64,000 nt of DNA from CAVTOA01 sp963736285. Lineage in GTDB: Bacteria > Actinomycetota > Actinomycetes > Mycobacteriales > QHCE01. Shown here piece by piece: positions 37,560 to 46,912 of the stretch. Made by a program: the position numbers and the translations under genes. Each line of letters starts with the position of its first letter. Positions within the stretch are counted from its first letter, which is position 1. The notes beneath the pieces were generated by a model, which worked only from the letters and a program-made list of their open reading frames with translations, did not search any database and was not told where the DNA came from. The DNA lies in contig CAVTOA010000003.1 in assembly GCA_963736285.1 (NCBI GenBank), positions 558,001 to 622,000 of the forward strand. The letters run 5' to 3'.

Positions 37560-37750
37560 ACGTGACAGCTGCGCAAGAGTGCTGTCACACCTACCGTCAC
37601 GCATGTGACCTGGGGAAATGACAGGTGTGACACCTGTGACAGTGCTCATGCCACACTTCTTGCTAGGTCACAACCCACAGCGGTGTCACCTCTGTCACTG
37701 CTGTCATTTCCCCAGGTCGAAGCGGTGTGACAGTCGGTCGAGGTGTCACT
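37560..37750. promoter_or_regulatory. GTGACA-repeat region with 18-bp inverted repeat (possible origin)
   Basis: Many TGTGACA/TGTCAC units lie in 190 bp. A perfect 18-bp inverted repeat (37607-37624 and 37701-37718, GACCTGGGGAAATGACAG) brackets the densest part. It overlaps the 3' end of the RepA-like gene. Clustered iterons beside rep genes fit a replication or transfer origin (inference). Confidence 0.5.
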
Positions 37751-38764
37751 ATGAGCGGCCACGCCAGAAGAGTCGACAGGCAGTTCGATGCTCGCTGCAT
37801 TTCCGGCGCTGGACGGTGGAGCTTCGTAGTGTCCGCCGTCAGCGACGAGCTGACCGTCTTTGGCCATGCGAACACAGGTTTGCCGCACAGCGTCGGCTCG
37901 TAGTGCTAGTCGAGCAGCGATCTCGGCGGGACGTAGGGCATGCCCGGTCTCGCGGAGCAGCGTAAGGATGGCGCGGCGAGTATCCCCAAGCGTGTAATCG
38001 GTGGCTGGTCCGTCCAAAAGAGACCATGTGCCGGTTGCCGAGTCGAAGCGAAGCGCGTGTTCTGCTTCTTCGACGTCACGGCCGGTGATGTGTAGGACAG
38101 CGTCAGCAGCATTGCGGGAGCGGCGCAGCACGGCGATGGTGTCAGCTGCTCCGGCGAGACCGTTGGTGCCGGAGATGGTTTCTAAGAAATCTTCGGAGCC
38201 GGATTTGCGTACATGGTGGACGACCACGACGGCGGTGTTATGTGCGTCGGCGACAGCTTTGAGATGTCCCATAGCGACGTAATCGGCGTCATACATCGAA
38301 CCACGGGTGTCGGTGTTACCGCGGACTTTCGCCAGTACATCGACCACGATCAACCGGGTGTCTGGTGCGGCGGCGAGGGTTTTGTGGAGGAGATCGGCAC
38401 CACCGGCAGGCATGGGTGGCCAGTCAACGGCAAAGGCAAGTTGTTCCGGAATGGTTTGGTCAACGATGACGGTGTGCAAGCGACGTTGGAGGCGTCGTGG
38501 TGTGTCTTCCAGAGCGAGATAAAGCACATGGCCGGCATCAACTTGTACCGAACCCAACGCCGGGGTTCCGGTAGCCACAGCAACGCCAAGATTCAGCGAC
38601 AGCCAGGACTTCCCCACCTTGGGCGGACCAGCTAGCAACGTCAATCCTTCGGGAATGACCCCGGGCACTGCCCACCGTGGTTCTGGAAATTGGTGCGCAA
38701 GCAGGTCAGTGGCAGACCACAGACTGCGCCGCTCGACCGCACCCGATGAGGACAATGAGGTCAT
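37646..38764 (-). CDS. RepA-like AAA+ ATPase
   Basis: About 372 aa from ATG 38764; this ATG overlaps the PrimPol stop by 4 bp. Walker A LLAGPPKVGKSWLSLNLG, Walker B-like VLYLALEDTPRRLQRRL, VVVHHVRKSGSEDFLETISGTNGLAG and a C-terminal winged helix (TLLRETGHALRPAEIAARL) are typical for the RepA/AAA_25 helicases of AICEs and satellites. It acts with the primase-polymerase in element replication. Confidence 0.88.
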   Translation of the reverse strand: MTSLSSSGAVERRSLWSATDLLAHQFPEPRWAVPGVIPEGLTLLAGPPKVGKSWLSLNLGVAVATGTPALGSVQVDAGHVLYLALEDTPRRLQRRLHTVIVDQTIPEQLAFAVDWPPMPAGGADLLHKTLAAAPDTRLIVVDVLAKVRGNTDTRGSMYDADYVAMGHLKAVADAHNTAVVVVHHVRKSGSEDFLETISGTNGLAGAADTIAVLRRSRNAADAVLHITGRDVEEAEHALRFDSATGTWSLLDGPATDYTLGDTRRAILTLLRETGHALRPAEIAARLALRADAVRQTCVRMAKDGQLVADGGHYEAPPSSAGNAASIELPVDSSGVAAHSDTSTDCHTASTWGNDSSDRGDTAVGCDLARSVA

Positions 38765-39663
38765 GCCGGTATCTCCCGGGGTGAGCGTTCGCCAGCTTTG
38801 AGTCCAGAGTGGATGGTCGCCTGGCATTCCCGGGGTGTAAGGCCGTTGGCTTGACCAGCGCACAACAGCGCTTCGGTGACGACATCGGGGTCGAGGTGCC
38901 CGCCGGTGGTGAGCTCGCCAAGGCGCAAGGCGGCGATGTAGAGCGTGTGGTTACGCCGGCCTTGCAGTGCCGTGCGGACTCGCGCTACTTCGTTGGTCAG
39001 GGCCGCTGCGAGATAACGGCCGCGGCGAGTCGCCGTCGATAGCGCGGCGGCGAAGGTCGATCGGCTCGGTTGGACAGCTGGCTGCTGGTGGAGGCGAACA
39101 GCGAGACATGAAGGCAGCTCGATCGGCGCCACGTTGTGTGTCACCTTGTAGGTGTTGCCCGCCACCACCGAACCCGCAGCAACCACATACCCACCTGCGG
39201 CACGGGTATCGATGAGCGGACCCAGACGCTGGCTCGTGTTTCGCAGTCGGACCCCGGCTGGCCGCCGGTAATACAGGTGTTGCCCTCCACGTCCGGTGTG
39301 GACGGTGAAGGTTTCCCACAAGTGCGGCGCTTTTTCATGTCTCGCTATCGCCGCTAGCACATCCGACCCGCACGTTATGTCATTGTCGGCATCAAACAGT
39401 GCGGGTAGATAGTGGCCTGGTTTTGGCAGGTCAAGGTCGACCACGATCAGACTTGACGGGCCGCAGGCGATGCCAATGTTGAATGGTCCTCGCGACCAGC
39501 AACGAGCGATCCGCACGGGGTCTGCCGTAGCGCGGGGTTCCCAGTTTCGGATCGCCGGGATTTTCGTGCCAGGGCGAAGCGGAAAGACATGCCAGGCACG
39601 TTCGGCCGCTTCCAAAGCTGAAGCCAACAGGCGGTCGTGGAGAGAACGCTTGTGGAGAGTCAA
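38761..39663 (-). CDS. Bifunctional primase-polymerase (RepSA-like)
   Basis: 300 aa. An archaeo-eukaryotic primase fold: VVDLDLPKPG with the catalytic Asp pair near residue 75, and HTGRGGQHLYYR with the conserved His. AAERAWHVFPLRPGTKIPAIRNW at the start is the usual Prim-Pol N-terminus. It primes and copies element DNA. It is coupled by a 4-bp overlap to the RepA-like ATPase. Start 39663. Confidence 0.9.
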   Translation of the reverse strand: MTLHKRSLHDRLLASALEAAERAWHVFPLRPGTKIPAIRNWEPRATADPVRIARCWSRGPFNIGIACGPSSLIVVDLDLPKPGHYLPALFDADNDITCGSDVLAAIARHEKAPHLWETFTVHTGRGGQHLYYRRPAGVRLRNTSQRLGPLIDTRAAGGYVVAAGSVVAGNTYKVTHNVAPIELPSCLAVRLHQQPAVQPSRSTFAAALSTATRRGRYLAAALTNEVARVRTALQGRRNHTLYIAALRLGELTTGGHLDPDVVTEALLCAGQANGLTPRECQATIHSGLKAGERSPREIPA

Positions 39664-39743
39664 GGCAGTCGCCTCCTTTCTGTTTTAGGCATGGCTTCGC
39701 CAAGCCCGGTTTTAGGGTTTTCAGAAAGTGGTTTCTAGGGTTT

Positions 39744-39779
39744 CGCGTACGCGCCCGCGTACGCGCCCGCGTGCGCGTA
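39744..39779. repeat. CGCGTACGCGCC tandem repeats
   Basis: Two exact 12-bp units (39744-39755 and 39756-39767) and a third imperfect one, in the 178-bp gap between the primase and translocase genes. It contains palindromes GCGTACGC. It could be an iteron or transfer site (clt-like), or just a low-complexity tract. Confidence 0.4.
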
Positions 39780-39841
39780 CTACGGCGCAGACACAGAACT
39801 GAAAGCGCTAAAGGTGCTGAAAGCGAGCATGTACAGGCGCG

Positions 39842-41887
39842 CTAGGCAGCTGCGGGCTCCCGCAGCTGGTACACGCCCCAATCCGGATGCGGCGCAAGCA
39901 TGCCGTCGGCTTGCAAGCGTTGTAGCTCGCCGGTGAGCCAGGCTTGCGAGCGTCCAATGCGGATGCGTAGTTCAGCTAGTTCGACGGGACGCACGGTTGC
40001 GTGCCCGGCTGTGGCCATCTCAGTCAGATAGTCGATGAGCATCTGGCGGGCCACACTTGCTGGAGGTCGAGTGTCATCAGCCGGAGGCATGATGACCAGC
40101 CGTGCATCCGTGTCTTCGACGATGTCGTGGGCTGGATCGATGTCGTCCATGAAGCCAGGTTCGGGGTTGGTGGGAATGCCCACCGTGTCGGTGTCCTGGT
40201 CACTATCTAGAGCAGCGATAACATCGTTATCGAAGGCGTCCTCATCGGACATCGCTTCCTCCTGGTGAGTAGAAACAGCCCGATGCGTGACCCCGGGTGC
40301 CGTCAGCGAACTGACCACTGTGGAGCTGCTGTCACCCTCGCAGTCCGCCGCATAGCGGGTCCGGTTGTAGTAGGCCTGACCAGCTGCATCCGCGGACCGC
40401 GAGTCAAGACTTGCGCGCAGGCTGGCGTACTCAGCAACGACATCTCGGACCTGCTCCGGTGTGATCCGGTAGGTGCGTAGCGGTGTAGTCCAGCGCTCTT
40501 CTTCCACACCAGGTGCTTCTAGATATGCGTAACCAGGCTTGCGGTTGCCCCACACGCCAGGGTTCGCACCAGCTTCGAGCACATGGTCGGAAAGGGCGTA
40601 GCCTGCGTCATCGTCGTTTTTGACTCCAAAGCAGAACGCTGCCCCCAGCTGTTGGCGAACATCAGTGGGGATGTTGGTGTGAGTAGCTCGTTGCACACTC
40701 ACCCAGATCGACACTCCGACAGAGCGTGACTGTTGAACCAGGCGCACGAGAAGACGGGAGTCCGACAGCCACCCCGCCGCTTCCTCCAGTACGACCGTCA
40801 GATGCGTCACGCCACACCCGGGCTTCCACTGCTTGTAGCCGCGTTTACCAAGATCGTCTGCGCGGGCAGTCACGATTGCTTGGACAGCACGCAGCAACGC
40901 TTTGGCTTCGTCTTTGTTGGTGGCAAACCAGTCCAGACCCGCTTTAGCGTCACCGAAAGTTTGCTCGCCTTTGACCGGGTCAGCGACCCACACCACCTCA
41001 TCAGAGCGGGTAAGCAGCTCGCACACGCTTTGAAGTGCGCCTTCGGATTTACCGGCACCGTTTTGGCCCATCCACAACAAGTGAGTGGCGTTGCGACCGG
41101 TGTCCTCGTCCCCGGCCAGCCAGTAACGAGCAACTTCTCCGTCTTCGTAGAGACCAGCATGGATCGGATCAGCTGCCGAGCCCCCAGGATGCGAAGGTCC
41201 AGGCCAAGGGATGGGCTTGCGCAACATGTCCCGGGGAACCACTACCAGTTTCGCCCGGTCGGACCGGTCCGGATCTTCGGTCACTCGCACACCGTTGCGA
41301 GGCACCCGAAACAGCGACGCAATCTTCTGCTTCGCGGCTTGCAGATCTTCGATCGTCTGCGCGCCACCCCGCAATTGAACGCCGGCAGTGACTCGGTGGC
41401 CTTCGACTTGTGGCCGGTCCAGTTTCGTTCCTAGCAGACCAATTTTTTCGGCGGTTTCGTTCCAGCCTCCATCGGTTTCGCCTCCGTCACCGCGCAAGGC
41501 TTTGCGAATGTTCCAGGAGATAGCCACAGTCGCGGCGGTGATCGCGTAAGCGCTAAACAGGGCCCCAGTGACGCCGACGATAGTGCCGGTGAGCAGCCAC
41601 AATGACGCCAGTCCGGTTGAGACTGTGGCGTGTGCTCGAGTGACGAGGCCGCGGGCCTTGCCCACTGTCCAAGCCAACATGGTCAACGTCGTGCCTGCCG
41701 CAGTGAGGCCAACCGCCGCCCATGGTGCGGTGGTCAAGTCGGTACCCCAGGCATGATGGGTAATAGCGACCGTCGGTAGCAGACTGATGCCCAGCGCCCA
41801 CGGTGGCGCATACGACAATGCACGTCCTCGGAGACTGCGCATCAGGTCGACGTCAATATCGACGTGTCCACCTCGGAATCGGCGCAT
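39842..41887 (-). CDS. FtsK/SpoIIIE-type DNA translocase (TraSA/TraB-like)
   Basis: About 681 aa from ATG 41887 (MRRFRGGHVDIDVDLMR). Two to four membrane segments are near the N-terminus. Then comes the motor: Walker A MGQNGAGKSEGALQSV and Walker B LTVVLEEAAGWL, followed by SRSVGVSIWVSVQRATHTNIP. The C-terminus has an acidic linker and a winged helix (ELAELRIRIGRSQAWLTGELQRL) that probably reads clt sites. This single protein moves double-stranded DNA between mycelial cells in AICE. A fragment of it remains at 50651. Confidence 0.9.
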   Translation of the reverse strand: MRRFRGGHVDIDVDLMRSLRGRALSYAPPWALGISLLPTVAITHHAWGTDLTTAPWAAVGLTAAGTTLTMLAWTVGKARGLVTRAHATVSTGLASLWLLTGTIVGVTGALFSAYAITAATVAISWNIRKALRGDGGETDGGWNETAEKIGLLGTKLDRPQVEGHRVTAGVQLRGGAQTIEDLQAAKQKIASLFRVPRNGVRVTEDPDRSDRAKLVVVPRDMLRKPIPWPGPSHPGGSAADPIHAGLYEDGEVARYWLAGDEDTGRNATHLLWMGQNGAGKSEGALQSVCELLTRSDEVVWVADPVKGEQTFGDAKAGLDWFATNKDEAKALLRAVQAIVTARADDLGKRGYKQWKPGCGVTHLTVVLEEAAGWLSDSRLLVRLVQQSRSVGVSIWVSVQRATHTNIPTDVRQQLGAAFCFGVKNDDDAGYALSDHVLEAGANPGVWGNRKPGYAYLEAPGVEEERWTTPLRTYRITPEQVRDVVAEYASLRASLDSRSADAAGQAYYNRTRYAADCEGDSSSTVVSSLTAPGVTHRAVSTHQEEAMSDEDAFDNDVIAALDSDQDTDTVGIPTNPEPGFMDDIDPAHDIVEDTDARLVIMPPADDTRPPASVARQMLIDYLTEMATAGHATVRPVELAELRIRIGRSQAWLTGELQRLQADGMLAPHPDWGVYQLREPAAA

Positions 41888-41918
41888 CTTCAATACCCCC
41901 TTCCTGTGTAGTGACGGA

Positions 41919-42287
41919 CTATTCGGGTTTGAATTCGAACCTGGGGCGAGACTTGCGCCGGCCATTGACCGCGTCGAGCTCTGGCGCGTAATGCCGCCGG
42001 AATGCCGCATAGGTACGGGTAGCGCTGGCGGCCGCCGCCTTAAGCGCTTCGGCTGCACGGTTCAAATGGGACGCCACTTGCCTGGCTCGCCACTTCTGCC
42101 CCAGACCGAGCACTCCCGAGCCCTGCGCCGGCGGCACCTGACCTAACGCGGCCTGAAGTTCTGCTCCTGCCATCGCGATTTCCAGTCCGAGCATGTGGGT
42201 GGCTTTTCGGACCCGTTTGCAGTAGTCCTTGATGTGGTGGTTATCGGTGAACTCGTATTCGCCGAATGATGGTGTTGTCGCAGCCAT
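41919..42287 (-). CDS. Conserved transfer-region protein
   Basis: 122 aa, helical, basic. The family is not certain. Its position between DUF2637 and the translocase, with 31-bp spacing to the latter, suggests a transfer accessory role. Starts MAATTPSFGEYEFTDNHHIKDYCKRVRKATHML. Confidence 0.6.
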   Translation of the reverse strand: MAATTPSFGEYEFTDNHHIKDYCKRVRKATHMLGLEIAMAGAELQAALGQVPPAQGSGVLGLGQKWRARQVASHLNRAAEALKAAAASATRTYAAFRRHYAPELDAVNGRRKSRPRFEFKPE

Positions 42288-42311
42288 GAGCTGCTCCTTT
42301 CTTCGATGGAT

Positions 42312-43139
42312 TTACTGAGTGGACTGACCAGATGCGACAAGCGAGGGCTCGGCTTGCCATTCGGCTGCTTTACGTCGCCCCAGGCTTGGGTGTGCGCCAG
42401 CGATCTCGGCTAACTCCGCGCCTGTTGGCGTGTGCCCAGCGGCACGGCTGGTGTCCCAATGCGACCGCATGGCCGCGACTTTGCTGCCGGTTTTTATTGA
42501 CTTGTCGCGCTGGCGAACCGACTCAAGCACCTGCGGCGCCGTCCTTCGAGGACAATCTGTAGGTGTGGCGACCACGCCGTCGTCGGTGGCGTCCGTTGGG
42601 GAGTCCGGTGCCGCTACACCAGCAGCAGATTGCAGACTCGTTGCGGTCGAGTCCCTCAGCGAGTGCGAGATAGCTGCGACAAGCAGCACGACCAGGTGTA
42701 CCGATAGCGCCAGATTGATCGCTGGTATCGCGCCGATACCAGCCGCGACACTTGCCGGTAGCTGCAATGCGCCACCGGCGGTGAGCGCGTGCAATCCGTT
42801 GCACAGCACCGAGGTCGCTGCGCCGATTCCCACCACGCTCCACGGGTAAGCCGTCGACTGCCCCATCGCCCGCAACACGATCGCCGCGATCGTTGCCACC
42901 GCGATCGCCCCGTCGATGGTTACCGGCATCAACCACGCCAGCGAGGGACGTATGCGGGCAGCAACTGCTACCGAGGTCACGGCATCGAAGCTCAGCGCGA
43001 ACCCAGCCGCGGTTACTCCTAATGTCGCCACGCCTGCTGTCAGCACAATGACGAGGTGGAACAGCACGGTGCCGACACGAGACGCTCTACTGCGGACGAT
43101 GACAGGTGCTGCCGATCCTGCGCGAAGTGAGGTAGTCAT
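42312..43139 (-). CDS. DUF2637 membrane protein
   Basis: 275 aa from ATG 43139. Four membrane segments in the first ~165 residues (VLFHLVIVLTAGVATLGVTAAGFALSFDAV and SLAWLMPVTIDGAIAVATIAAIVL among them) match DUF2637. The cytosolic tail is rich in Ser/Ala with a C-terminal HTH-like SHWDTSRAAGHTPTGAELAEIAG. It resembles spread proteins (Spd) of Streptomyces elements. The start overlaps the GGDEF stop. Confidence 0.8.
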   Translation of the reverse strand: MTTSLRAGSAAPVIVRSRASRVGTVLFHLVIVLTAGVATLGVTAAGFALSFDAVTSVAVAARIRPSLAWLMPVTIDGAIAVATIAAIVLRAMGQSTAYPWSVVGIGAATSVLCNGLHALTAGGALQLPASVAAGIGAIPAINLALSVHLVVLLVAAISHSLRDSTATSLQSAAGVAAPDSPTDATDDGVVATPTDCPRRTAPQVLESVRQRDKSIKTGSKVAAMRSHWDTSRAAGHTPTGAELAEIAGAHPSLGRRKAAEWQAEPSLVASGQSTQ

Positions 43140-43834
43140 CACGCCACCTGGCGCAGCAGTGGTGAGCTAGGTCTGGCGTCGCGCACTCTCGTCGTGTCGC
43201 TTGGCAAAACATGGAGCCCGCCGTCACGATCAGCGTCGTAGAGCGCGACCCGTGCGCGATCTCCCTTGGCGCAATACATCGCCATATCGGCTCGGTGTAG
43301 CGCGGCCGAGAGAGTGTCTCGGCTGACGCCGCCGTCCCATTGCGCGGCGCCGATACTGACCCCGACACTCACCACACGTGCTCCGATGGTGATCGGAGTA
43401 GCGATCCTGTGCGCGACTTTCGAGAGCACCCATTCCAGATCAGTAGCGCTACTTAATGCGACCGCGAACTCATCGCCACCCAGCCGCGCAACACAGCCCT
43501 GTTCTTCAAGCTGGTGTCGAAGCCGAGATGCGACCTCGATAAGAACGGCATCACCAACCTGGTGCCCGAAGCGGTCATTGATTGGCTTAAACGCATCTAA
43601 GTCAAGAAGCGCGACCGCGGCTTTGCCATATTGTCCGATGTACTCAGACAGCCCGGCTCGGTTTGCGAGACCTGTCAGCGGATCGTGCGTAGCCTCATGA
43701 CGTGCAAGAGCAAGCTGCTCTCGCAGACGTCGAATTTCCCGTCGTGCGTACCCCCACGTCCAGTCCTTCGGCCGCGATGCACTTGCTTGCCGCTTCATAA
43801 ATGGCTGAGGGTTCATCAGTTGCGTATGCATCAC
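43139..43834 (-). CDS. GGDEF-domain protein (putative diguanylate cyclase)
   Basis: 231 aa. The GGDEF domain (~residues 45-200) has THDPLTGLANRAG, ALLDLDAFKPINDRFGHQVGD and RLGGDEFAV, so metal and GTP sites are intact. There is no I-site RxxD that I can identify. The N-terminus (~45 residues) is a short coiled coil. It should make c-di-GMP. Both sides are coupled by 4-bp overlaps to element genes, so it is part of the transfer operon, not a passenger. Confidence 0.9.
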   Translation of the reverse strand: MMHTQLMNPQPFMKRQASASRPKDWTWGYARREIRRLREQLALARHEATHDPLTGLANRAGLSEYIGQYGKAAVALLDLDAFKPINDRFGHQVGDAVLIEVASRLRHQLEEQGCVARLGGDEFAVALSSATDLEWVLSKVAHRIATPITIGARVVSVGVSIGAAQWDGGVSRDTLSAALHRADMAMYCAKGDRARVALYDADRDGGLHVLPSDTTRVRDARPSSPLLRQVA

Positions 43835-44283
43835 GCCGCCACCACCGTTTCGCGGCTCACTGCAACCGGGGTGCCTTGCTCAATGCGCGAATTCTCTACA
43901 GCGCGAGCGGCTCGAAGACGTCGCGATACCTGGCCCTTCGACAAGCCTTGTCGGCTCAGACGACGTATCGCTTCATGCCGTTCGGCGGGCGTCAATGCGA
44001 CGGACTCGCCATGCAATGCCCGCGCTACTGCAACTTCGTCCACAAACGATTTCTCAGCGGCGATGTCGCGCGGCAAGCCACATTCGATGATGACTCGCTC
44101 ATCGGTACGAATTGCTGTTTCCCAGCACCGTCCACACGCGATTTCGCCGATCAGAGCTCTGTGCGTCGCGTGACGAGCCGTCTCGCATGTATGACTGGCA
44201 GCATCTGCCAATGGATGTGCACTACCGAAGTATGTGACCTTCCGGCTACCCGAATGTTGGGCAGCCCCAACTACACTGGACAT
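43831..44283 (-). CDS. Conserved element protein with HTH-like C-terminus
   Basis: About 150 aa from ATG 44283; 44304 would add seven residues. The centre shows HTCETARHATHR and CGRCWETAIRTDERVIIECGL, a Cys/His cluster that could bind metal. The C-terminus (LTPAERHEAIRRLSRQGLSKGQVSRRL) is HTH-like. First gene of the transfer operon, facing the GTTAGGGG operator cluster. It may be its regulator (inference). Confidence 0.6.
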   Translation of the reverse strand: MSSVVGAAQHSGSRKVTYFGSAHPLADAASHTCETARHATHRALIGEIACGRCWETAIRTDERVIIECGLPRDIAAEKSFVDEVAVARALHGESVALTPAERHEAIRRLSRQGLSKGQVSRRLRAARAVENSRIEQGTPVAVSRETVVAA

Positions 44284-44355
44284 GCATCCACTCCTGTTCC
44301 GCAACGGGGAGATGTACCGGCCGTCTGGTGTTCCAGCACCAGGCGGCTATTTAAT

Positions 44356-44458
44356 GTCCTAACGAATCACTCCGCTAGGGGGCTAACGGGAAAGACGTTA
44401 GGGGTAGCAAATGATTTCGTCAACCCCCTAACGCATATCGGAGCGTTAGACCCCTAAC
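44356..44458. promoter_or_regulatory. GTTAGGGG operator cluster between divergent operons
   Basis: CCTAACG 44358, CGTTAGGGG 44396, CCCCCTAACG 44424, CGTTAGA 44444 and CCCCTAAC 44451. At least five half-sites in both orientations lie between the transfer operon and the HTH/PP2C operon. A regulator that represses both directions is likely. Confidence 0.65.
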
Positions 44459-44488
44459 ATAGGTAGCAGTCGATAGGAGGAGGCACAC

Positions 44489-45346
44489 ATGCAGGAGCTA
44501 GAACATGCTCGTGCAACCCAGGATCCGCTGGACCGAATTCGACTAGCGACCACTGCGCTATCGGACTATCAAAGCGCGATTACCGAGCTCGGCAAGATCC
44601 GCAAAGAAGCGGTGGAAGAGCTACGAGCAGAGGGACTGACTCTCACCGAGATTGCGCAACGCACCGGAATTAGCCGAGGCAGACTGTCCCAGCTAGGGAC
44701 CAGCCGTCGTGCTCCAGAGCGGGCAATTTTCTCCGCTGGGGCACCGGTGACAATCGCCGTGGACACCAAACAGGAACCACAAAAAGGGCGCGTAGTCATC
44801 CACCAAGAACACGCAGCCGCGCTTGAGGTTTTATCTAAAACCATTCACCGGGTCGGCTTGGAAACAAGCACTACAGAGTACGTAGTTCCTCCTGGATTTA
44901 TCGATCTCAATCGAGACGGTCTCATCGTCATTTGCGGCCCCAAAAGGTCGCCGTTATTGGAACAGATCCTCGCTTCTGATGAGCGGTATGGACTCCAGAA
45001 AAACGGTGGCAACTGGTATCTGGTAGACAAATCCACCGGCGCGGAATTTCGGTCCCCGGAAGATAGAGGCGAGCCAGAAGACTACGCATACCTGGGCACT
45101 CTTCCCCGCCCGGACGGCCAGGGTTTCTACCTCTATGTCGCGGGGATTCACGCCTCCGGTGGTCTAGGTGTTGCGGCCTACCTTGAGAACAACCTCGCTG
45201 AGCTGTATGACGAGGTACGAGGAAATCGCTGGTCGTGTCTTGTCCAATGTGAATACGAACCCAAGACCCATGAGATCGTGAAGGCTGATCTGTTGGCGCC
45301 GATTCATTTGCAGGGGAAGAAGCCGCGTGCGGGTAAGTATCGCTAG
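44489..45346 (+). CDS. HTH protein of the HTH-PP2C cargo module
   Basis: 285 aa. The start has GGAGGAGG upstream. Residues ~10-75 are a coiled helix followed by a sigma/HTH-like domain (AVEELRAEGLTLTEIAQRTGISRGRLSQL). Residues ~125-275 form a second domain with FIDLNRDGLIVICGPKRSPLL, GNWYLVDKSTGAEFRSPEDRGEP and VAGIHASGGLGVAAYL. I have seen similar proteins paired with PP2C phosphatases in actinobacteria, but cannot name the domain. It overlaps the PP2C gene by 20 bp. A C-terminal fragment is found at 50765. Confidence 0.7.
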   Translation: MQELEHARATQDPLDRIRLATTALSDYQSAITELGKIRKEAVEELRAEGLTLTEIAQRTGISRGRLSQLGTSRRAPERAIFSAGAPVTIAVDTKQEPQKGRVVIHQEHAAALEVLSKTIHRVGLETSTTEYVVPPGFIDLNRDGLIVICGPKRSPLLEQILASDERYGLQKNGGNWYLVDKSTGAEFRSPEDRGEPEDYAYLGTLPRPDGQGFYLYVAGIHASGGLGVAAYLENNLAELYDEVRGNRWSCLVQCEYEPKTHEIVKADLLAPIHLQGKKPRAGKYR

Positions 45347-46136
45347 CCAGTCAGGCAGAACAGATGGACGTAACGAAGACTGGGCTGGAGCAACCAGTCG
45401 GGTAGCGATCGTCCTGGATGGACTATCCGAAAGCCCAGAAACCGGCTGTGTGCACGGCACGCCCTGGTTCGTCAGCCAACTCGGCACCCGGCTACTCACC
45501 CACGCCGAGAACCTCGAGCGTTCCCTGACAGATGCGTTGGCGGAGGCGATCACCGACGTTGCCGCACTGCATTCTCATACCTGCGACCTGGCCCATCCTG
45601 GTTCACCGTGCACGACGGTGGCGGTGCTGCGGGAAAACACCGACCGCTACGACTATCTGGTGCTATCGGACTCCACAGTGGTCATCGACACCGTCGGCGG
45701 TTTGCAGGTTGTCACCGACAAATCTGTGGACACTGTTGCGTTGGCCGAAGCCGCAGCTGCTAACGCGGTGGCTTTCGGGCAACCTGAACACTGGCAGCTT
45801 TACCAGGCACTCATCGCCGCCCAGCAACAAGTCCGCAACACCGCGAACGGATATTGGGTCGCACAAACCGATCCCGCAGCCGCCGACCATGCCACCACCG
45901 GATCAGTTGACGCCCAACAATTCCGTGGCGGACTGGTCATGTCGGACGGAGCAACCAGACCCGTCACCGACTTCGGTGAATGGACCTGGCCGCAACTCGT
46001 CGAATACGCCTACACGCACGGGCCACAAGCACTCATCACCCACACCCGCACCCTCGAACAAACCGACCCCGACGGCACCCGCTGGAAACGCTACAAAATC
46101 ACTGACGACGCCAGCGCCGTCGTGTGCAGGCCATAA
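45327..46136 (+). CDS. PP2C-like protein phosphatase
   Basis: 269 aa from GTG 45327. PP2C signatures in order: GRNEDWAGA, VAIVLDGLSE (metal-site Asp-Gly), HPGSPCTTVAVLR, YLVLSDSTVVI and GGLVMSDGATR, with a final DDASAVV. The metal ligands appear to be there. It would act on Ser/Thr phosphoproteins, probably linked with the HTH protein. Degraded copies occur at 50840-51640 and 58778-58831. Confidence 0.82.
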   Translation: MRVSIASQSGRTDGRNEDWAGATSRVAIVLDGLSESPETGCVHGTPWFVSQLGTRLLTHAENLERSLTDALAEAITDVAALHSHTCDLAHPGSPCTTVAVLRENTDRYDYLVLSDSTVVIDTVGGLQVVTDKSVDTVALAEAAAANAVAFGQPEHWQLYQALIAAQQQVRNTANGYWVAQTDPAAADHATTGSVDAQQFRGGLVMSDGATRPVTDFGEWTWPQLVEYAYTHGPQALITHTRTLEQTDPDGTRWKRYKITDDASAVVCRP

Positions 46137-46912
46137 CGCCATGCTCCAGACAGCAGTTTCCGGGCTACAAGCAATACCGCAACTTCCCAATACAGAGGCG
46201 ATACGTTAAGTTCCGGTCCGCTATCCACTTAGTCCTATGTGAATGCAGCAAGCAGACCTGTGAAACTACTCAACAACTCTGGCCCGCACTTCCGGATTTT
46301 GGACACCCCACTTCGCAAAAGACTTGTTTCTGCACCTGCGCCGAGGGTCAGCCCCTCTTGCGGGTAAGGGAAATCGGACCCGTGGTGCCGTGGGGTTGAG
46401 ACGCTCTCGGATCAATCCGACCGGGTGGTTGAGATACGGAAGTTGAAGTTTGGGTTGGAGCTGGCGTCTTTTTTGCTGGTCTAATCAGTTCTTGCGTGGT
46501 TGCCAACAAAGAAGCTTCGGACTTTTTTAGCCCTTCTTCACACCTATCCACTTTTTGCACCGCGCTTTTCAGTCCTCGGTGTGCCTCAGCAAGTGCCTTC
46601 TTATAGTCCCTAACAGAGGCGAGTCTATTAATGACAGCCAGGCATTCCGGATATTTCATAGTGTTTAACGCGGTCAAAGCAGACTGGTGATACTCGACAT
46701 CGTCTTGATCGCCCTGGCGTTGCGCCTCGGCCAGGTCTTCCTCATGCGACTTGATCCAGAACAGTCGGTCAGCGTAACGCGCGCTGGCACGACCGTTAGG
46801 ACCTAAAATCACGCTATCTCGGCGCGCCGACAATCGAGCTAGGTCCTTCGGGTCAGTGGCTTCAGCAAGCTCTTTGTCATAAATACGCACCAAAAGTTCA
46901 TCGATAGCCACT

